From Nitrobium sp046350935 (GTDB lineage: Bacteria > Nitrospirota > Thermodesulfovibrionia > Thermodesulfovibrionales > Dissulfurispiraceae), in the NCBI GenBank assembly GCA_046350935.1, contig JAXLZK010000007.1:50701-114700 (forward strand): 64,000 nucleotides of DNA, given 5' to 3'. This document shows, one piece after another, positions 1 through 8,765 of this stretch. Position 1 is the stretch's first letter. Each line of letters opens with the position of its first letter. The notes beneath the pieces are model-generated. The model saw nothing but the letters and a program-made list of their open reading frames with translations. It did not search any database and was not told the DNA's origin. A program made the position numbers and the translations under genes.

Positions 1-38
1 TTCCTCCCTTATTCATTTCTGGCATGCTTCATCTATGT

Positions 39-64
39 GCGGAGTGCAGGAACCGGCACTCCGC
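39..64 (-). terminator. Hairpin downstream of rpoN
   Basis: A 9-bp perfect stem (GCGGAGTGC pairing with GCACTCCGC) around an 8-nt loop lies beyond the 3' end of rpoN. It has no strong T-run, so it could be a weak terminator or simply a structured end of the neighbouring repeat. Confidence 0.3.
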
Positions 65-69
65 ATCTG

Positions 70-250
70 TAAGAGCGTGTCTTAAAAGTCCGTCTACTGC
101 GTTCGGCTGCAGACTTCCCGGACCGCGTTGTCCGAGGAAAAGAGTCCTCAACGTATCTACCGATACGCCTCCGGGCTCTTTTCCCTTGTCGCCTTGCCCG
201 GAAAATCTTCGCTCGACCTCGTCACGAAGGACTTTTAAGACACGCTCTTA
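70..250. repeat. 181-bp element bounded by perfect 22-bp inverted repeats
   Basis: The outer 22 bases at 70-91 are the exact reverse complement of 229-250, enclosing 137 bp with no gene. One arm overlaps the rpoN stop codon at 248-250, so the last codon of the sigma factor sits inside the element. The structure looks like a small non-autonomous (MITE-like) element or a dispersed intergenic repeat. No second copy is obvious in this window. Confidence 0.6.
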
Positions 251-1678
251 CTCGTACCTCTTTCTCTGGTTCTGCGGGGGGATCTTCAGCTCCTCCCGGT
301 ACTTCGCCACCGTCCTGCGGGCGATGGTGATATTCTGGCCCTTCAGCTTGTCCGCTACCGCCTGGTCGCTCATGGGCTTCTGGGAATCCTCCTCAGCGAT
401 GATGTTCCTGATCAGGTCCTTGACAAGGGTGGAGGACACGTCCCCCCCGTCGGACTGGATCGCACTGCTGAAAAAGTACCTGAAGCTGAAAACGCCGTGG
501 TCGCAGGCGAGGTACTTGTTCGACGTGACCCTGCTGATGGTGCTCTCGTGCATGCTGATGTCCGCCGCCACGTCCTTCAGGTTCAGCGGCCTCAGGAACT
601 GGGCCCCCCCGTCGAAGAAGTCCCTCTGGAAGCGCAGGATGCTTTCGGACACCCGGTAGATGGTCTTGTTCCTCTGGTCGAGACTCTTGATCAACTCGGT
701 CGCACGCCGCAGCTTGTCCTTGAGGAACTCCCTTTCCTCACGGGTGAGGGACTCCTTCTTCAGGAGCAGCTTCCGGTAGCTGTTGTTCAGGCTCAGCTTG
801 GGCATCCCGTCTTCGTTGAGGATGATCTGGTATCCCTCGTCCGTCCGGCTGATGAAGACGTCCGGGACGATATAGTTGGTCTCGGAGCTCGAAAAGCTTC
901 TGCCGGGCCTCGGTTCGAGCCCCTCGATGATCTTCACGGCCGCCATGACCTCTTCCATCGGGGCGCTGTACTGCTTCACGATGCCGCTGTATCTCTTTTT
1001 CTGGAGATCGTCCATGTTGTTGCGGACGATCTTCTCGACGAGGGTCCCGCTCAGGTTGAGGGAGTGCAGCTGGAGGAGCAGGCACTCCTGCAGGCTCCGG
1101 GCGCACACTCCCGGAGGATCGAAGCTCTGCACCAGCGCCACCGCGGCCCGGACCGTTTCCAGGTCCGCGTCCAGCGAGGAGGCGAGCTCCTCGTCCGGCA
1201 CCCGGAGATACGCATCGTCGTCGATGTTGCCGATGACCCCTTCCGCGACCATCCGGATGGAGTCGTCCGCATTGCAGAGCCGGAGCTGCCACAACAGGTG
1301 GTCGTACAGGTCGGGCTTCCTGGCATAGAAGAGCTCATAGGAAGGCTGCTCGTCGATTCCGGGAGAGAAATACCCGAGGTCCCTTCCGTCGCTGCTCCTG
1401 TCGTCGAAGTATTCGTCGACGCTGAAATTCACTATATTTTCAAAAGAGATCTCGGAGTCGTCCGACGCAGCGGCAGGAGGGGCGTCTTCCTCGGGATACC
1501 CTTCGATCTCCGGCTCCTCAAAAGCCTCCTCGAGAAAGGGGTTTTCGGTGATTTCCTGGTTCAATACCTGTGCAAGCTCGATCTGGGGCATCTGCAGGAG
1601 CTTTATCGCCTGCTGAAGCTGCGGGGTGAGGATAAGCTTCTGCGCAAGTTTCAGATCCAGTCTGTTCTCTAAAGCCAT
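248..1678 (-). CDS. rpoN: RNA polymerase sigma-54 factor
   Basis: 476 residues, the usual length for sigma-54. Residues 1-50 form the glutamine/leucine-rich activator-interacting region (LTPQLQQAIKLLQ), followed by an acidic linker, the core-binding domain, a helix-turn-helix near 360-385, and the diagnostic RpoN box ARRTVAKYRE at 453-462. It directs RNA polymerase to -24/-12 promoters and needs AAA+ activators. Its ATG overlaps the lptB stop by one base (TAATG), so the two are translationally coupled, the lptB-rpoN order common in Gram-negatives. Two sigma-54 promoters occur elsewhere in this window, at 19970-19985 and 49107-49122. Confidence 0.97.
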   Translation of the reverse strand: MALENRLDLKLAQKLILTPQLQQAIKLLQMPQIELAQVLNQEITENPFLEEAFEEPEIEGYPEEDAPPAAASDDSEISFENIVNFSVDEYFDDRSSDGRDLGYFSPGIDEQPSYELFYARKPDLYDHLLWQLRLCNADDSIRMVAEGVIGNIDDDAYLRVPDEELASSLDADLETVRAAVALVQSFDPPGVCARSLQECLLLQLHSLNLSGTLVEKIVRNNMDDLQKKRYSGIVKQYSAPMEEVMAAVKIIEGLEPRPGRSFSSSETNYIVPDVFISRTDEGYQIILNEDGMPKLSLNNSYRKLLLKKESLTREEREFLKDKLRRATELIKSLDQRNKTIYRVSESILRFQRDFFDGGAQFLRPLNLKDVAADISMHESTISRVTSNKYLACDHGVFSFRYFFSSAIQSDGGDVSSTLVKDLIRNIIAEEDSQKPMSDQAVADKLKGQNITIARRTVAKYREELKIPPQNQRKRYE

Positions 1679-2418
1679 TATAGTCTGAACTCCTCTCCGA
1701 GGTATGCCTCCTTGACAGCAGGATTGCTGATCAGGTCATCGGGGATACCTTCGGCCAAAATAGAACCGTTGTTTATTATATATGCCCTGTCGGTTATGGA
1801 CAACGTCTCCCTGACATTGTGGTCGGTAATGAGAATGCCGAGCCCCTTCGTCTTCAGGTACAGCATCATCTTCTTCAATTCGATAATGGCGATGGGATCG
1901 ATCCCCGCGAATGGTTCGTCAAAAAGCATGAAAGTGGGCTTCAGCGCGACAGCCCGCGCTATTTCGGCGCGCCTCCTCTCCCCGCCGGAGAGCCGGTATC
2001 CGTCCCGGTCCGCAAACTCCTGCAGGTTGAATTCATCGAGAAGGGTCTCCACCTCTTTGCCCAGGGAATCCTTCATCGTCCTCCTGCTTCCCGCCTCGCG
2101 GATTTCGAGGACAGCCCGCAAATTCTCCCTCACCGTCAGTTTCCTGAATATGGAGGGCTCCTGCGGCAGGTACCCCATCCCTTTCCGCGCCCTCATGTAC
2201 ATGGGAAGCCCCCGGATATCGTCGCCGTCGAGCCGTATATCCCCCTTTTCAGGACGTATCATACCAACAACCATATAAAAAGTTGTAGTCTTGCCCGCAC
2301 CGTTGGGGCCGAGGAGGCCGACGATTTCGCCCGTTTGGAGGGAGAGGTCGATGTCCTTCACCACATGTCTCTTCCCGTAGGACTTGCTGAGACCGCGTAT
2401 TTCGAGGGTATGAGTCAT
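1678..2418 (-). CDS. lptB: LPS export ABC transporter ATP-binding protein LptB
   Basis: 246 residues. It is the cytoplasmic ATPase that powers LPS extraction by LptFG and transport through LptC-LptA to the outer membrane. Visible motifs are Walker A (GPNGAGKTT, near residue 37), the signature LSGGERRR and Walker B followed by FDEPFAGIDP, the form typical of LptB. The frame stays open 33 bases further upstream, but the start is placed at the ATG giving MTHTLEIRGL, which matches the family N-terminus. It lies 54 bp after lptA and overlaps the start of rpoN. Confidence 0.95.
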   Translation of the reverse strand: MTHTLEIRGLSKSYGKRHVVKDIDLSLQTGEIVGLLGPNGAGKTTTFYMVVGMIRPEKGDIRLDGDDIRGLPMYMRARKGMGYLPQEPSIFRKLTVRENLRAVLEIREAGSRRTMKDSLGKEVETLLDEFNLQEFADRDGYRLSGGERRRAEIARAVALKPTFMLFDEPFAGIDPIAIIELKKMMLYLKTKGLGILITDHNVRETLSITDRAYIINNGSILAEGIPDDLISNPAVKEAYLGEEFRL

Positions 2419-2472
2419 GGAGCTGCACCTTTCTGTCCGGGATACCCGCATCCGTCCGTCCGCGCGAACAGG

Positions 2473-2997
2473 CTACTTCTGCTTTTCCTTATTGACCAGG
2501 AAAACCCGGCTGTTCTGCACGACGGAACGGTCGTTGCCGAAGTAGTATATCATCTTTGAGCCGGTCACGACGTTTTCTCCTTCCGTCGCCTTCGGCTCCC
2601 CGGTGAAAACGGCATGCTCCTCGGGCTCCGCAAAATAGGTGACAAACCGCGAGGTCACGACACGGTCTCCCTTGACGAGCTTCACATTCCCCTCCGCATC
2701 GATCTTCCGGATAGTGCCGCTCCCTTTTTCGTCCGTATACGACACCAGCATCTTGTCGGCGAAGAGGGTCATGTCCCCTTTCCGGGCGACGACCGAGCCT
2801 TCGAAAAGGGCTGTCCGCGCCTTATTGTCGGCGGTGAGGCTTTCGGAGGTGATCACCGTCGGCGTCTTCGCCGGCCCCTTTTCGGCGGCAAAGGAGACGA
2901 CCGGCGCCGGCCCCCACTGTGCGAGAAGCATCCCGAGCACCAGGGAGCACGCTCCGATTCCGGCACGCAGCACTCCGTATCCTGACTTATTTCCCAT
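2473..2997 (-). CDS. lptA: LPS transport periplasmic protein LptA (OstA family)
   Basis: 174 residues with a hydrophobic signal-peptide-like stretch at about 10-38, then an OstA/LptA beta-jellyroll pattern: repeated strands such as LFEGSVVARKGDMTLFADKM and a late EGENVVTGSKMIYYF. In known systems it forms the periplasmic bridge carrying LPS from the inner-membrane Lpt complex to LptD. Its start overlaps the end of lptC by 11 bases, and the order lptC-lptA-lptB-rpoN supports the call. The sequence is divergent from the enterobacterial protein, so identity rests on domain pattern plus context. Confidence 0.88.
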   Translation of the reverse strand: MGNKSGYGVLRAGIGACSLVLGMLLAQWGPAPVVSFAAEKGPAKTPTVITSESLTADNKARTALFEGSVVARKGDMTLFADKMLVSYTDEKGSGTIRKIDAEGNVKLVKGDRVVTSRFVTYFAEPEEHAVFTGEPKATEGENVVTGSKMIYYFGNDRSVVQNSRVFLVNKEKQK

Positions 2998-3493
2998 TGA
3001 ACACCGCCTTTACTTTGTTATGCAGCCTCGCACTGTCGGCGGTGGCCACCAGGGCTCCTCCCTCGACAAAAAAACGCTTCCCCACGATCCGGACCTCCCG
3101 GTCGGAAAGGATCTCGTCCTTCGACGAGTCCCAGAACAGGGTGGAGGCGATAATATCGTAGTCCTTCGTCGAGGCCCTGATATTACCCTCTATCGTGAGA
3201 TTTCTCCTGCCGATATCGTAGGCCCCCCTCTCGGAGGTGAGGGAGAGATCCTTTTCAGGGAACCGGATCTGAACGGAGGTGAGCTTCACCTCGTTGTCCG
3301 TCACAAAAACGGCCTTCTTCGACTGCACTATCCATTTCACCGCACCCTCCTTCTTCTGGGTGATGCGGATGTCGTCCATAAAGGAACTTTCCCCGAGACG
3401 CACTTTCGCCTTCATGTCACCTTCTTTGTATGAATAGATCGCCAGCACACCGACAAAAAGCAGCAAGGCAAGCAGGAACAACGCTTTTTTCAT
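2987..3493 (-). CDS. lptC: LPS export system protein LptC
   Basis: 168 residues from the ATG giving MKKALFLLALLLFVG; the frame extends 13 codons further but the shorter start has the proper single N-terminal membrane anchor. The rest is a periplasmic jellyroll of the LptC type, with an N-terminal region followed by beta strands (LGESSFMDDIRITQKKEG). It docks LptA to the LptBFG transporter. LptF and LptG are not in the window. It overlaps lptA by 11 bases, and aroE ends about 40 bp away on the same strand. Confidence 0.85.
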   Translation of the reverse strand: MKKALFLLALLLFVGVLAIYSYKEGDMKAKVRLGESSFMDDIRITQKKEGAVKWIVQSKKAVFVTDNEVKLTSVQIRFPEKDLSLTSERGAYDIGRRNLTIEGNIRASTKDYDIIASTLFWDSSKDEILSDREVRIVGKRFFVEGGALVATADSARLHNKVKAVFNGK

Positions 3494-3535
3494 ATAAAAT
3501 AGTAACACAGCGGCATTATCTTGTAAAGGCAATAT

Positions 3536-4441
3536 TCATGCCAATTCAAGATGCTTTCCGCCGCTCCGCACCGCCTCCCGCATCACCTCCATCGGAGGGC
3601 ACACGCCCGTCCATATCTCGAACGCAAAGGCCCCCTGCCACAGCAGCATGCCGAGGCCGTTGAGAGTGGTGCAGCCGCGTGAGGAGGCGGCGCGGAGCAG
3701 GGGCGTCTCCCGGTAAATCAGGTCGCAGACCGTATGGCTTCCCTCCAGGAGCTCCGCAGCGACAGGAGCGGGGTCTCCGGGCTTCAGGCCGAGGGGCGTC
3801 GCGTTGATCACGATGTCGATGCCGGAGAAGAAATCACGGTTTGCCATGTCCCCGGCGTCGGCGACAAAGGCGTTGCCGCCCAGGCCTTCCAGATGTCCCT
3901 TCAACGCCTCCGCCTTCCGGGGGCTCTTCAGGTGGTGGAGATACACCGCGGACGCCTCCCTGCACAGGTAATACCCGACGGCGCGCGCCGCGCCCCCGGT
4001 GCCGACGATAAGAACCCTCCTGTCCTTCACCCCGATGCCCGCCTCGGAGAGGGAGCGCAGGAATCCCCTGCCGTCGGTGTTGTACCCGACCAGCCTCCCG
4101 TTGTCGTTCCGGACGGTGTTCACCGCCCCGATAAAGGAGACCTCCTCACTGACTTCGTCCAGGAAGGGGATGATGCTCTCCTTGTGGGGAACGGTAATAT
4201 TGAGGCCGGCAAGGTTGAACGCAGTCGCGCCTTTCACCGCGTCGCACAGCCTGTCGGGGCGCACGGAGAACGCCACATAGCAATAGTCCATGCCCAGGTG
4301 CCTGAACAGGGCGTTATGCATGACGGGGGAGAGGGTATGCTCCACCGGGTATCCGAAAAGGCCCACCACCCGCGTCTTTCCGCCGATCCTCACGCAGCCC
4401 GCCTCGTTGCCGCACCGTACGTTTTCATCCGCTGCATCCAT
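3536..4441 (-). CDS. aroE: Shikimate dehydrogenase (NADP+)
   Basis: 301 residues from the ATG at 4441; an upstream in-frame extension overlaps the neighbouring gene and lacks family similarity. AroE reduces 3-dehydroshikimate to shikimate in aromatic amino acid synthesis. Motifs: substrate-binding YPVEHTLSPVMHN, the catalytic lysine in NITVPHKES, the nucleotide-binding GTGGAARAVGYYL and the NATPLGL segment. About 30 residues precede the first conserved strand, so translation could begin slightly downstream. A 76-bp gap separates it from the radical-SAM gene upstream. Confidence 0.95.
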   Translation of the reverse strand: MDAADENVRCGNEAGCVRIGGKTRVVGLFGYPVEHTLSPVMHNALFRHLGMDYCYVAFSVRPDRLCDAVKGATAFNLAGLNITVPHKESIIPFLDEVSEEVSFIGAVNTVRNDNGRLVGYNTDGRGFLRSLSEAGIGVKDRRVLIVGTGGAARAVGYYLCREASAVYLHHLKSPRKAEALKGHLEGLGGNAFVADAGDMANRDFFSGIDIVINATPLGLKPGDPAPVAAELLEGSHTVCDLIYRETPLLRAASSRGCTTLNGLGMLLWQGAFAFEIWTGVCPPMEVMREAVRSGGKHLELA

Positions 4442-4517
4442 TTCCAGTTCCAGAGCTCCGGGTCGTTTTTTCTTCTGCAGCCGGTATCGCCCGCCAGTAC
4501 CGCTGCCGCCGCAGGCG

Positions 4518-5867
4518 TCACGCAGGGCCGGCCACCGCGTCCACCAGCCCCTCGGGAGTGGAGGGAACCACCACCGCCCTGACGCCGAGGACTTCCTCCA
4601 TATCGCGGACCGTGACATCATCGAGGAAAATCTCGTCTCCCGTCCTCAGCACGACATCAGGGACCAGCAGGACGTCGCCTTTCCGCACCGCACCCGACAG
4701 GGACCTGATGACGTCCCTCCCGGTGAGGAGCCCGGCCACGGTGACGCTTTCCCCAAAAAAGGAGTTTACCACTTCCACGGCCTCGATATCGATGCCGCTC
4801 CTCCTCACCTTCTCGACAAACCGGGAGAGGAACGGGTAGAAGGAAGCGCCGGTGAAGGTGACGAACCGCCTCTTTTCCTCCTTTTTCCCCTCCGCCTCCT
4901 GCGCCCGCTGGGGCACGCGTATTCTCTTCGCCTCATGCAGGAAAAGGGGCACCAGGCCCACACCGTTTTCCAACTGGGGGAGGTCGCCGTACTCCGCCAG
5001 GGGGGGGAACTCTCTTCCCGCCTTGATATAAAGCTCATCGGCGCCGTACACGACGCATTCCCCGTGCTTCCTCCTGAACCGGGCCTGGAACTTGTGGATG
5101 ATGTCCAGCGCCTTCTCCGCGTCCTCCCTCTCCACGGAAGGGATCGCCTTTTTCCGGTGCCCGGTAAGCCCTACCGGGACCACCGCGATGGAGAGCACAT
5201 AGGGGTAAAACCGGAACAGATCGGAGATCGTCCTGCTGAGGTCCCTCCCGTCGTTGATGCCGGGGCAGAGCACGATCTGCGTATGCATCCTGATCCGGTG
5301 GCCCGCCAGGAACCTGAGCTCCTTCATGACGTCCGCCGCCTTCTGGTTGCCCAGAAGCCTGTTCCGCACCGCGGCATCTGCAGAGTGGACCGAAATATAG
5401 AGGGGGCTCAGCCTCTGCGCGACGATCCTCTGTCTGTCGGCGTCGGTGAGGTTCGTCAGGGTGATATAGCTGCCGAACAGGAAGGACATCCGGTAGTCGT
5501 CGTCCCTCACATACAGCGTCTTTCTCATGCCTTTGGGGAGCTGAGACACGAAGCAGAACAGGCAATTGTTCCTGCACGCCCGGATTTTGAAAGGCTTCAG
5601 GACGATGCCGGGGTCTCCCCGGTCCTCCCCCTGCAGCGCATCCTCCGGCCCATCCAGGGAGGCGGCGAGGGAGAGCTGTTCGCCGCCCCTGCCGACGAGA
5701 AACACGGGCTCCGGCTCGCTCCCGTAGAACATCAGGTCGATGCTGTCCCGGACCCGGTGGCCGTTGAGCGCGATGAGCCTGTCCCCGGGAAGGACTCCCG
5801 CCTTTTCAGCAAGGCTCCCCCGCAGCACCTGCTCCACCTCCACCCCGGCACTACTTCGCGCCGGCAT
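4518..5867 (-). CDS. DUF512 family protein with PDZ and radical-SAM-like domains
   Basis: 449 residues. Residues 5-60 resemble a PDZ domain (GSLAEKAGVLPGDRLIALNG). A cysteine cluster C98-x3-C102-x2-C105 (CRNNCLFC) is the [4Fe-4S]/SAM-binding signature of radical SAM enzymes, followed by the barrel segment SPLYISVHSAD and then the DUF512 C-terminal domain. The architecture PDZ-radical SAM-DUF512 is a recognised family in cyanobacteria, clostridia and Nitrospirota-like genomes; its reaction is not established. Its start overlaps the end of pgsA by 17 bases, placing it in the same operon. Confidence 0.85.
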   Translation of the reverse strand: MPARSSAGVEVEQVLRGSLAEKAGVLPGDRLIALNGHRVRDSIDLMFYGSEPEPVFLVGRGGEQLSLAASLDGPEDALQGEDRGDPGIVLKPFKIRACRNNCLFCFVSQLPKGMRKTLYVRDDDYRMSFLFGSYITLTNLTDADRQRIVAQRLSPLYISVHSADAAVRNRLLGNQKAADVMKELRFLAGHRIRMHTQIVLCPGINDGRDLSRTISDLFRFYPYVLSIAVVPVGLTGHRKKAIPSVEREDAEKALDIIHKFQARFRRKHGECVVYGADELYIKAGREFPPLAEYGDLPQLENGVGLVPLFLHEAKRIRVPQRAQEAEGKKEEKRRFVTFTGASFYPFLSRFVEKVRRSGIDIEAVEVVNSFFGESVTVAGLLTGRDVIRSLSGAVRKGDVLLVPDVVLRTGDEIFLDDVTVRDMEEVLGVRAVVVPSTPEGLVDAVAGPA

Positions 5868-6390
5868 CTTTCAACCCCCGGTAGACATACTGGACCCCCG
5901 AAAAAATCGTCAGCAGCGCCACAATCCACGCCGCCCCGCTGCCGGGAAGCGGAATCCGGGGATAATTGACGGCGAGGAGCGTATAGGCGATCAGCACGAG
6001 CTGCGACGCAATGGCAGCCTTGCCCACTACCGACGGCTCCACCCGCGTCAGATGGGAAAGCAGGTAGAGGATTACCCACCCCAGGGTGACGATCAGGTCG
6101 CGGCTTATCACCGTGATGGATAGCCAAGTGGGGATCCACCCGTACACCGAAAAGAGAATAAAGGAGGTGACCAGGAGGAACTTGTCCGCCAGGGGGTCGA
6201 GAAAGGCGCCCAGCTCCGTCTTCTGGTTCGTTACCCGGGCAAGGAGCCCGTCGAGGGCGTCGGTGACCGCGGCCGCGATGAAAAGGAGCAGGGCGTACTC
6301 GTATCTCCGGTAGACCAGCGCGGTGACAAAGACCGGGATGAGAACTATCCTGATAAAGGTGATGATATTGGGCGCAGTCAGGACTTTCAT
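5851..6390 (-). CDS. pgsA: CDP-diacylglycerol--glycerol-3-phosphate 3-phosphatidyltransferase
   Basis: 179 residues and several membrane helices. It carries the CDP-alcohol phosphotransferase signature D-G-x2-A-R-x8-G-x3-D-x3-D (DALDGLLARV...GAFLDPLADK). It makes phosphatidylglycerol phosphate, the committed step to PG and cardiolipin, in the inner membrane. The first bases overlap the TPR gene stop by four (ATGA), so the genes are coupled. PgsA and other CDP-alcohol transferases look alike; the N-terminus (TAPNIITFIRIVLIPVF) matches PgsA best. Confidence 0.93.
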   Translation of the reverse strand: MKVLTAPNIITFIRIVLIPVFVTALVYRRYEYALLLFIAAAVTDALDGLLARVTNQKTELGAFLDPLADKFLLVTSFILFSVYGWIPTWLSITVISRDLIVTLGWVILYLLSHLTRVEPSVVGKAAIASQLVLIAYTLLAVNYPRIPLPGSGAAWIVALLTIFSGVQYVYRGLKDAGAK

Positions 6391-7484
6391 GGAAGGGCAA
6401 CGGGAAGGGAGGGAGCAGGGGCGTCCACCCCTATTTTCCGGTATGCCTCCCTCAGCCGCCTGTCCTGCTCCGGCTCTCCCTGCAGAAGGCGAAGCAGCGA
6501 GCGGGCATGGAGCGCCTCAAGGGCAAAATCATGCTTCTGCGCCGATTCGAGGGCGGACACGATTTTCTTTTCAGCAGGCTTCCTCTTCCCCTCCAGGAAC
6601 TCGATCTCCCCGAGGGTCATCGCACAATAAATGATCCCGCGCGGGTCCTTCGTCTTCCTGAAATTCCCCATTGCCTTCCCCAGATGCCGCCGCGCCGACG
6701 CAAAATCCCCTTTCATCTTGTAGACGTTGGCGACGCTCCACAGGGTGTAGGAATAGCTGACCAGGTCTCCGATCTTCTCGTAGAGCGCTGTCGCCTTCCT
6801 GAAATGCACCATCGCATCCCGCAGGTTGCGCTGCATCCGGTAGGCATTCCCGATCCCGCAGTGGGAATAGGCCCTGCCGAAGGTGTCCTTTTCAGCGGTG
6901 AAGATCTCGTTCGCCTGCCGGTAATAGTCCATGGATTCGCCGTACTTGCCCGCAATCCGGTGCGCCCCCCCAAGCCCGCAGAGCGAATAGGCGACCCCGG
7001 AAGGAAAACGGAGGGAGGAGAAGATCTCCTTCGATTCGTTGAACTTTCCGATCGCCTTCCCGATCCTGCCCGCGACCCGCAGGGCCCCGGCCTCCGCCCA
7101 CAGGGAAAAAGCGACTCCCTTTTCGTCCTGTTCCTTCCGGTACGTCTTCCGGGCGGTGGAGATGAACTTCACCGACTCCTTCCACATCCCCATGGCGCGC
7201 AGGGAAAGCCCCATGCCCACCATGCAGTCGGCCGCGGTGATCCGGTTCCCGAGGGCCTCGCACGCTTCGAGGGCCTCGCTGTAATTCTCCACCGCGCCGT
7301 CGAAGTCGCCCGTCATCCGCTGGATGTCGGCCATGGCCAGGGTGGAATCGAGGATGCCGTCGAGGTCGCCCGCCTTCCTGCTCAGGGCGAGCGCCCTCTT
7401 GAAAAGCTTCAGGGCCTCGCGGTATCGCGCCGCGTCGCGGAGCTTTTCCGCCTCCCTGATCGCTGAAAAAATCCTCTCTCTCAT
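6387..7484 (-). CDS. Tetratricopeptide repeat protein
   Basis: 365 residues made almost wholly of TPR units of about 40 residues (for example YREALKLFKRALALSRKAGD and DAMVHFRKATALYEKIGD), seven or eight in number. No signal peptide or enzymatic domain is visible, so it is probably a cytoplasmic scaffold. It is coupled by 4-base overlaps to rpe upstream and pgsA downstream, so it is expressed with them; its partner is unknown. Confidence 0.85.
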   Translation of the reverse strand: MRERIFSAIREAEKLRDAARYREALKLFKRALALSRKAGDLDGILDSTLAMADIQRMTGDFDGAVENYSEALEACEALGNRITAADCMVGMGLSLRAMGMWKESVKFISTARKTYRKEQDEKGVAFSLWAEAGALRVAGRIGKAIGKFNESKEIFSSLRFPSGVAYSLCGLGGAHRIAGKYGESMDYYRQANEIFTAEKDTFGRAYSHCGIGNAYRMQRNLRDAMVHFRKATALYEKIGDLVSYSYTLWSVANVYKMKGDFASARRHLGKAMGNFRKTKDPRGIIYCAMTLGEIEFLEGKRKPAEKKIVSALESAQKHDFALEALHARSLLRLLQGEPEQDRRLREAYRKIGVDAPAPSLPVALP

Positions 7485-8152
7485 CTGCAGGCTCCGCTCG
7501 CCGCCAGTTTTTCCCTGAGCTCCCTCATCAGAGCTCCATAGTCACCAGCCTGAAAAAAGGCGGAGCCCATCACCAGGATTTCCGCGCCGGCGGCCGCCAC
7601 TTCCCCGGCATTGTCGGGCTTGATCCCCCCGTCCACCTCGATGGGGACGGAGAGGCCACGGGTGTCGAGCAGCCCCCGCAATGCCCGTATCTTGTCGAGA
7701 ACGAAAGGGATGAATTTCTGGCCGCCGAACCCGGGGTTCACCGACATGAGGAGAACCATATCCAGGTCGGGCAGGATGCACTCGAGATGGGTCAGCGGGG
7801 TGGCAGGATTCAGCGACACTCCCGCCTTCACCCCGTTCTCCTTGATCAGGTGGACGGTGCGGTGGAGGTGAACGGACGCCTCTTCATGCACGGTAAGGAT
7901 ATCGGCCCCCGCGGCGACGAAATCCATGATGTACCGTTCGGGCTTCTCGATCATGAGATGCACGTCCAGGGGGAGGGAGGTCATCCTCCGCACCCCCTCC
8001 ACGATGGCGGGGCCGATCGTGATATTGGGGACGAAATGCCCGTCCATGACATCCAGATGGATCAGGTCGGCGCCGGCAGCCTCCACCGCCTTGATCTCCT
8101 CACCGAGTCTCATGAAATCAGCCGACAGGATGGATGGAGCGATCTTCATCAC
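7481..8152 (-). CDS. rpe: Ribulose-phosphate 3-epimerase
   Basis: 223 residues, a TIM-barrel enzyme interconverting ribulose 5-phosphate and xylulose 5-phosphate (pentose phosphate pathway). The N-terminus IAPSILSADF, the metal/substrate motifs HLDVMDGHFVPN and HLMIEKPE, and VNPGFGGQKF and VDGGI are all present. Two adjacent ATG codons are possible starts; either is acceptable. The stop overlaps the TPR gene, and the PASTA protein gene lies 25 bp upstream. Confidence 0.97.
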   Translation of the reverse strand: MMKIAPSILSADFMRLGEEIKAVEAAGADLIHLDVMDGHFVPNITIGPAIVEGVRRMTSLPLDVHLMIEKPERYIMDFVAAGADILTVHEEASVHLHRTVHLIKENGVKAGVSLNPATPLTHLECILPDLDMVLLMSVNPGFGGQKFIPFVLDKIRALRGLLDTRGLSVPIEVDGGIKPDNAGEVAAAGAEILVMGSAFFQAGDYGALMRELREKLAASGACR

Positions 8153-8177
8153 GTTTTCCTTATCTCCTTATCTACTT

Positions 8178-8705
8178 TTACGGCTTTTCCCCTGTTTCGT
8201 CCTCGTAGCCCCCGAGGCTGACGAGCAGGCTGAAAATATCGCTGCCGCTCTCCGCTGCTTCGGGCCTCTGCGCGAGGACCATGTTCCGGGGGGCCTTCTC
8301 CGAGTGCACATAGAGGACCTTGCCGACTTTGATCCCTTTCTCCCGCAGCAGGAACTCCGCACTGTCGAGGTTCTGCCCCACGATCTCGGGGACAAACTGC
8401 ACGCGCGGCCCTTTGCTCAGGACCACCCCGATCACCCTCCCCTCCTTCACCATGCCCCCGGGAAGGATATCCTGCCGGATGATGGCCCCCTGCCGGGTGT
8501 GGGAATCGTAGTCCTCCCCTTCGAGCCGTATATAGAGCCCCTTTCCCCGCACCACGCCGTCCGCCTCTACCATGCCCTTGCCCCGCAGGTCGGGGACGGT
8601 GACCGTCCGGCTGAAGCTGAGCACCTTGAAAGTGAGGTGCCCCGCAAGGATGCCGAGGGCAAAGAGAACGACGATATAAAGGGGTATCTTCCACAGGGAC
8701 TTCAT
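8178..8705 (-). CDS. Membrane-anchored PASTA domain protein
   Basis: 175 residues: one N-terminal membrane helix (IPLYIVVLFALGILAGHL), then two PASTA domains (VTVPDLRGKGMVEADG... and VQFVPEIVGQNLDSAEF...). PASTA domains bind peptidoglycan fragments or beta-lactams in PknB kinases and PBPs; here they stand alone without kinase or transpeptidase. It lies between rsmB and rpe on the same strand and probably faces the periplasm. The role is unknown. Confidence 0.82.
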   Translation of the reverse strand: MKSLWKIPLYIVVLFALGILAGHLTFKVLSFSRTVTVPDLRGKGMVEADGVVRGKGLYIRLEGEDYDSHTRQGAIIRQDILPGGMVKEGRVIGVVLSKGPRVQFVPEIVGQNLDSAEFLLREKGIKVGKVLYVHSEKAPRNMVLAQRPEAAESGSDIFSLLVSLGGYEDETGEKP

Positions 8706-8765
8706 CTGCTCTTCTCGCGCCGTTTGCCGCCCCTCCCGGCCTAGCTGGCCGGGGCCGGACGGGGG

